A stretch of DNA of 64,000 nucleotides, from contig OY979718.1 in the NCBI GenBank assembly GCA_963855995.1, positions 27,757,782 through 27,821,781 of the forward strand, given 5' to 3'. This document shows, piece by piece, positions 59,051 through 64,000 of the stretch. Origin of the DNA: Muricea muricata. Taxonomy: Eukaryota > Cnidaria > Anthozoa > Malacalcyonacea > Plexauridae. How positions within the stretch are numbered: the first letter of the stretch is position 1; each line of letters starts with the position of its first letter. The notes beneath the pieces were generated by a model. That model had not been told where the DNA came from, did not search any database, and saw only the letters and a list, made by a program, of their open reading frames with translations. A program made the translations under genes and the position numbers.

Positions 59051-61613
59051 TGTGTATTCCCCATAGACGAACAACCAACTCCCACAACAGCTGTAGTCAT
59101 ATAGAAGACAGCTTTTGCCAGGAAATGGTAAGACTTGCTGTTTAGGCATTACCATTGGTTTTATTACAGCTGGATCATCAGGGTGGCCAGGAAAAACCTG
59201 GGCACAGGAAACCTGGATGGGGCCAGATAAATACCAGCAGCTTCCCCACAAAGCTTCTATATTACAACTTAATGATGAAACCACTGGTAATACGGAAAAC
59301 AGAGCTGACCATTCTAGCCTTTTTGAAATATTTGTTCATCACTATTTAATCAGTTCAGCATGCTTTCAAGATTTTTTTTTTTCGCAGGGAGACAAACAGA
59401 AATGACCTTCTATTATCATTATTTTTTTTTTCTTTCTTATATACAGTATTTGTTCATTCTGTTTTAATCACTTTCACACGATTGCATGTGAGTTGTGTTT
59501 TATGGCAAGAATAAAAATAACTTGGCATATTAAAAACATTGTTTTGCCCTGGTCTTCATTTTCAATATTTTGGAAACTTTTGTCGTTAGTTTTACAGATC
59601 GACTGCGCCGTTAATCGATATACTGAAGCTTGTACTTTCCAATTCCGAGCGGCGCGCGCAGACTGACAGCTAGCGACGCTTATGCGACTTAAGCAGGAAC
59701 CAATTTGAAATAAATAAACTGTGTCAAAATTTAACTCTAGTAAGATGCCGAATGCCACTAGAAGTAATATTAATTTTTTGAAAGTAAACATTAAAATTTA
59801 AGTACAGTTGGAAGAAATAGATTTTCCTTTGTGTAAGCAGAAATTTTTTCCACTGGTCTTAATAACGGGATATATAGAATTTCTTGATATGTGTCAAATA
59901 CAGATCTTGTGCTCAATATTTCTCAAGATATCTCATCTAGGAAAGCAATCATATTTGTATCGCATGTCTCAACCGCGTTAAAATATATTCAGCTGATTAG
60001 ATCAGGTAGGATTACACAATAATCTCTCTTAGCAAGCCTTATTTATGCTCGTGTTCTACCACAAATAACAAATTGTGTGCATTTTGATTAGATTTTAAAC
60101 GAAATATGCAATAAAAATTTTTGGAATGCCCGGAATACTTACGATACCATATACAGCTAGCGCACATCATGATAGATGTAATATCAGATGCGACACTCAA
60201 CTAGGTGCCACAATCCCCTTCAGACGTTGGTGTTGTTGCAAAATCTGCTGTACCGTACTCGCCAGAGCGCAGGGAAGAAACCGCGTCAACAGCTAGTATA
60301 CACGCAGGCTTGAAACGATGTTGGAGACACTATACAAGCTAGCGCTCTTCTACAGGACTGAGACGCGACGCTCGACGTTGGGTTTGAACAAGAATCTGCC
60401 GTGTTGACCGCGATCTCGTCTAGAACAGCTGGGCTGCTGTTGTAACAAACTTGCTGAGGCATCGTGGACATGACTTTGACAGCGGCACGGGCCGCATTGG
60501 TTGCAATAACGGCTACCGATTCTTCCACGCTACGAGAAACAATTGGTCATATCTTGTATGCGCCAAGTGGTCCTTGGAAAATAACGAAGATTGTGGGTTG
60601 TCAAGTTAAGGAAATGTCGACGTAGACGGCAAATTTGCGTTCCCTGCGGCGTCTACCGTTGGCCTCGAAGACGAAGTGATTGCGTGCTGTTGTAGCCGAG
60701 AGACTAAAGCATTCTTTTGTCCATGGTTAGGTAGTCCTCTCTCAGTACATTGGCGTCGTAAACTCTCCGTATCACTATTGGCCGCCGTTGATCGAGATCA
60801 ATCATTGCGGTTAGAAATCCCTTTGGCGTTTTTACGACGAACAGGAGGCATTTCGATGAATAATAATTTGCGTGAAAATTCAAAATTATTGTAGCAGCTC
60901 CTATCTTTTGAGAGCTTTTACACAAATTAAAGATATGACTGGCGAGCATGCATTGTTATCCTTACAAACGGACGGTTTTTATTGGCCGATCAGATCTCGG
61001 TCATATTATTCAGAATTCTCATTGGTTATTTAAGACAAGCTGGCATTGATGTGCACGTGCCCACAGCATGCATAGAGCATGATTATTGAGCTGATGTTAA
61101 ACAGCGATAACCTTTGATCCATGCGTGAAATATTCAAATCACACCTAACAGAAACATGAGAACTTAGCACAGCCAATATGACTGCGTGAACAATATTCGA
61201 GGGACTTCCCTGCAATTATTCGCATTGCTCTATTAACTTTAATTTATAATTTTGGTATTATAAATTGGCTTAAACTGTCCTTTTGTGATGGTTTCAAAGC
61301 AAAAGTGGCACGTTTCTTCTTGTTCGGCGGGAGGGCTCAATAGGCCGAATAGTGCTATGATTGTAGGTGATAAGACATCTTCTGCTTCAGCCAGAGCACA
61401 GAGTATACAGAGGTTCAACTTCTTATTAATTTTGCGTATTTGAAGCTTAGCCAGTGCGCGTTGGAGAGGCAGTCACCCCCCCCCCCCGAAAATTTCAACA
61501 TGGCGGGCATCTTTTTTCTGAAAAGAATACAGCAAAATCTGTTTCCACTTTCCAGATCAAACAGATGGCTTCATGTTACGCTAAATTTTTTAGAAATATT
61601 TTTGTTTTCAAGT
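59051..61613. other. 2.6 kb without a recognisable gene
   Basis: Short frames on both strands show no domain. A stretch at about 61,222-61,270 resembles 55,528-55,580 in the intron-3 transposon (TTAACTTTAATTTATAAT, ATTATAAATTGGCTT), so part of this region may be related mobile DNA. A C11 run occurs near 61,480. Confidence 0.4.
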
Positions 61614-63815
61614 CTGCCTATGGAAACAGGACATTTGAACATGTGTGACAGTTTGTTTTGGCCGTTTAGGTAATATATAGGTTTAATACGAGCGGGAATT
61701 TTATAGAATTGCAAAGTTCGGTTCAATCTGCTTTGTAATTTTAGTTCAATATATACATCTAAATTGTAGTGGATCGTATGTGGAAAGAAAGAAGCCATGC
61801 GGGTTGACAACCAGCTAATATGGTTTCCATCTCCAGGGTACAGCTGAAGTTTTTAAAACTGTATATATTATATTACATTAATTAAAAGTGATTTATGTGA
61901 TCCTAAAATGAACTTTTAGGCTAGTAACTAAAGTTTGATTTTAAACATTTTTGTGGCTCCTTGAAACATCAAGCCTGAGTGTGGTACATAATAGATGTGT
62001 GTTAGGTAAGGAATGTGCTGCAGGAATAAGCGTATAAATACTAGTTTAAGTAAAATTTCAATATGAATCAATGTGAAATAATGAATGATTCAGGATTTTA
62101 GACCATATCAAGAGAATATCAAGAGAAAGTGAGAATCTGGTCTTTTTTTCTATTTTAACTATTGCACAGTTTTAAATTAAGTTCAAAACAGATTGAAATT
62201 TTACATAAATATGCTTTCAATTTTGATTTATAACAAAAAGGCAAAAATGAATTATATACAAATTGTATTTTACTAACAAAAACAAATTCACACAATATTG
62301 TATGAACTCTGGGTTGGGGGCATGCAACACTTCTTTCTTTATTTGGCCCAAGTATTTTCAACAACTTATAATATTATTTACATTTTTGTGCTCATTCTAG
62401 TTGCAACATGATCAAAACAGTCATCAACAATGTTTGTGCTAATACATATCAAAAGGATATGGTACTGACATTGTGGCATTGCAGGCAAGTACCACATATA
62501 CACCAAAACACCTCATAAGTTTATTTTATACAACTCCTTTGATGAGTATGTTTTTATTGAAAAAGCAAACTTTTTTATCAAAGCTTGGCAATCAACACAA
62601 TTATCAAGACAATACAATTACAATACATGAAGTAGCTCTTTGCTACAACAAATTTGACTGGCTGAAACAAACTCATCAAATTTGTTAGAATTTTTATCTT
62701 GTCAATCATTTTGATACTTTTTTGAAAAATGAAAGGTTTTGACCACGAAAAAACAAAAAAAGACATGTGTTTGCTTCAATATAATTGTATTGTCTTGATA
62801 ATTGTGTTGATTGCCAAGCTTTGATAAAAAAGTTTGCTTTTTCATAAAAAACATACTCATCAAAGGAGTTGTATAAAATAAACTTATGAGGTGTTTTGGT
62901 GCATATGTGGTACTTGCCTGCAATGCCACAATGTCAGTACCATATCCTTTTGATATGTATTAGCACAAACATTGTTGATGACTGTTTTGATCATGTTGCA
63001 ACTAGAATGAGCACAAAAATGTAAATAATATTGTATGTAAGTTGTTGAAAATACTTGGGCCAAATAAAGAAAGAAGTGTTGCATGCCCCCAACCCAGAGT
63101 TCATACAATATTGTGTGAATTTGTTTTTGTTAGTAAAATACATTTATACAATTTGCATACAATTCATTTTTGCCTTTTTGTTATAAATCAAAATTGAAAG
63201 CATATTTATGTAAAATTTCAGTCTGTTTTGAACAGTTGAACTTAATTTAAAACTGTGCAATAGTTAAAATAGAAAAAAGACCAGATTCTCACTTTCTCTT
63301 GATATTCTCTTGATATGGTCTAAAATCCTGAATCATTCATTATTTCACATTGATTCATATTGAAATTTTACTTAAACTAGTATTTATACGCTTATTCCTG
63401 CAGCACATAATCATTCCTTACCTAACACACATCTATTATGTACCACACTCAGGCTTGATGTTTCAAGGAGCCACAAAAAATGTTTAAAATCAAACTTTAG
63501 TTACTAGACTAAAAGTTCATTTTAGGCTCACATAAATCACTTTTAATTAATGTAATATAATATATACAGTTTTAAAAACTTCAGCTGTACCCTGGAGATG
63601 GAAACCACATTAGCTGGTTGTCAACCCGCATGGCTTCTTTCTTTCCACATACGATTCACTACAATTTAGATGTATATATTGAACTAAAATTACAAAGCAG
63701 ATTGAACCGAACTTTGCAATTCTATAAAATTCCCGCTCGTATTAAACCTATATATTACCTAAACGGCCAAAACAAACTGTCACACATGTCCAGATGTCCT
63801 GTTTCCAGCATAGGC
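61614..63815. repeat. 2.2-kb palindrome with 1-kb arms
   Basis: The left arm (61614-62620) and right arm (62782-63815) are reverse complements with only scattered differences and a 161-bp centre. Each arm encodes the same frame, MSTRMASFFPHTIHYNLDVY onward (minus strand from 61810, plus strand from 63618), which has no recognised domain. Whether it is a foldback transposon or an inverted duplication is unclear; no target duplication was found. Confidence 0.88.
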
Positions 63816-64000
63816 GGCCCAATTCAGTGTGTAGTTTCATATAGAGATCAGTAGCGTATTGTTTACATATATAAAATACATAAGATTGGCAACTAAATTT
63901 CACTTGACGAACATATCACTTTTGTTAAACAAAAAATACATCGCTCGTGAAATTAAAAACAGGTAAAAAATTATAACACGTTAATCTCCGATAATTTTAC
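63816..64000. other. Window end, nothing recognised
   Basis: AT-rich sequence without gene or repeat that I can identify. Confidence 0.5.

Noticed and set aside
60286-60528. 80-codon minus-strand frame rich in Ala, Ser and Val
   Set aside because: No recognisable family or gene structure; not strong enough to annotate.

Overview
The window is animal nuclear DNA: genes have short GT-AG introns, the DNA is AT-rich, and long (TA)n and (TAA)n microsatellites and many nested transposable elements are present. The mix of elements (Penelope-like elements with hammerhead ribozymes, a THAP-domain transposon, a Polinton relic, a LINE beginning with a 2A-like peptide) plus a cysteine-rich cationic secreted peptide with an acidic propiece suggests a cnidarian. 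The species cannot be fixed from the sequence alone.

Region 1 (1-18.9 kb) is a nest of DNA transposons. The outermost element is a Polinton/Maverick relic whose very long inverted repeats are arrays of roughly 200-bp units. Its short unique core keeps a zinc-finger ORF, a fragment of a second gene and a decayed packaging ATPase. The left inverted repeat has received a PIF/Harbinger element (HARBI1-like nuclease plus Myb/SANT protein), a 1.95-kb element with 375-bp inverted repeats and an 8-bp target duplication, and a 6.2-kb element with two complete genes: a 13-exon THAP transposase-like protein (827 aa) and a convergent 3-exon protein carrying the cytoplasmic ballast domain known from the P2X7 receptor (232 aa). 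The uninterrupted right repeat supplies empty-site references for the first two insertions.

Region 2 (19-29.3 kb) holds a Penelope-like (PLE) fragment ending at (TA)n, an inverted pair of hammerhead ribozymes, a decayed APE-type LINE, and a 4.5-kb non-autonomous element bounded by TTAA.

Region 3 is a direct segmental duplication (copy A 29.5-34.9 kb, copy B 50.4-57.6 kb). Each copy carries a four-exon gene for a secreted precursor: signal peptide, acidic propiece, Lys-Arg site, then a cysteine- and arginine-rich mature part like a host-defence peptide. A second small secreted-peptide gene lies downstream; it is open in copy B and frameshifted in copy A. Copy B has gained a 1.5-kb transposon in intron 3 of the first gene.

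Region 4 (35.8-50.4 kb), between the copies, is packed with retroelements. Endonuclease-bearing R2/R4 (Dong)-like LINEs sit in (TAA)n arrays. A 2.2-kb DNA transposon has split one array. PLEs abut (TA)n arrays, one with paired pseudo-LTRs and ribozymes and another as a 2-kb near-perfect palindrome.

Region 5 (57.6-64 kb) has a LINE 5' fragment with a 2A-like motif, a RING-like zinc-binding ORF, a hairpin-rich repeat cassette, about 2.6 kb with nothing recognisable, and a palindrome with 1-kb arms.
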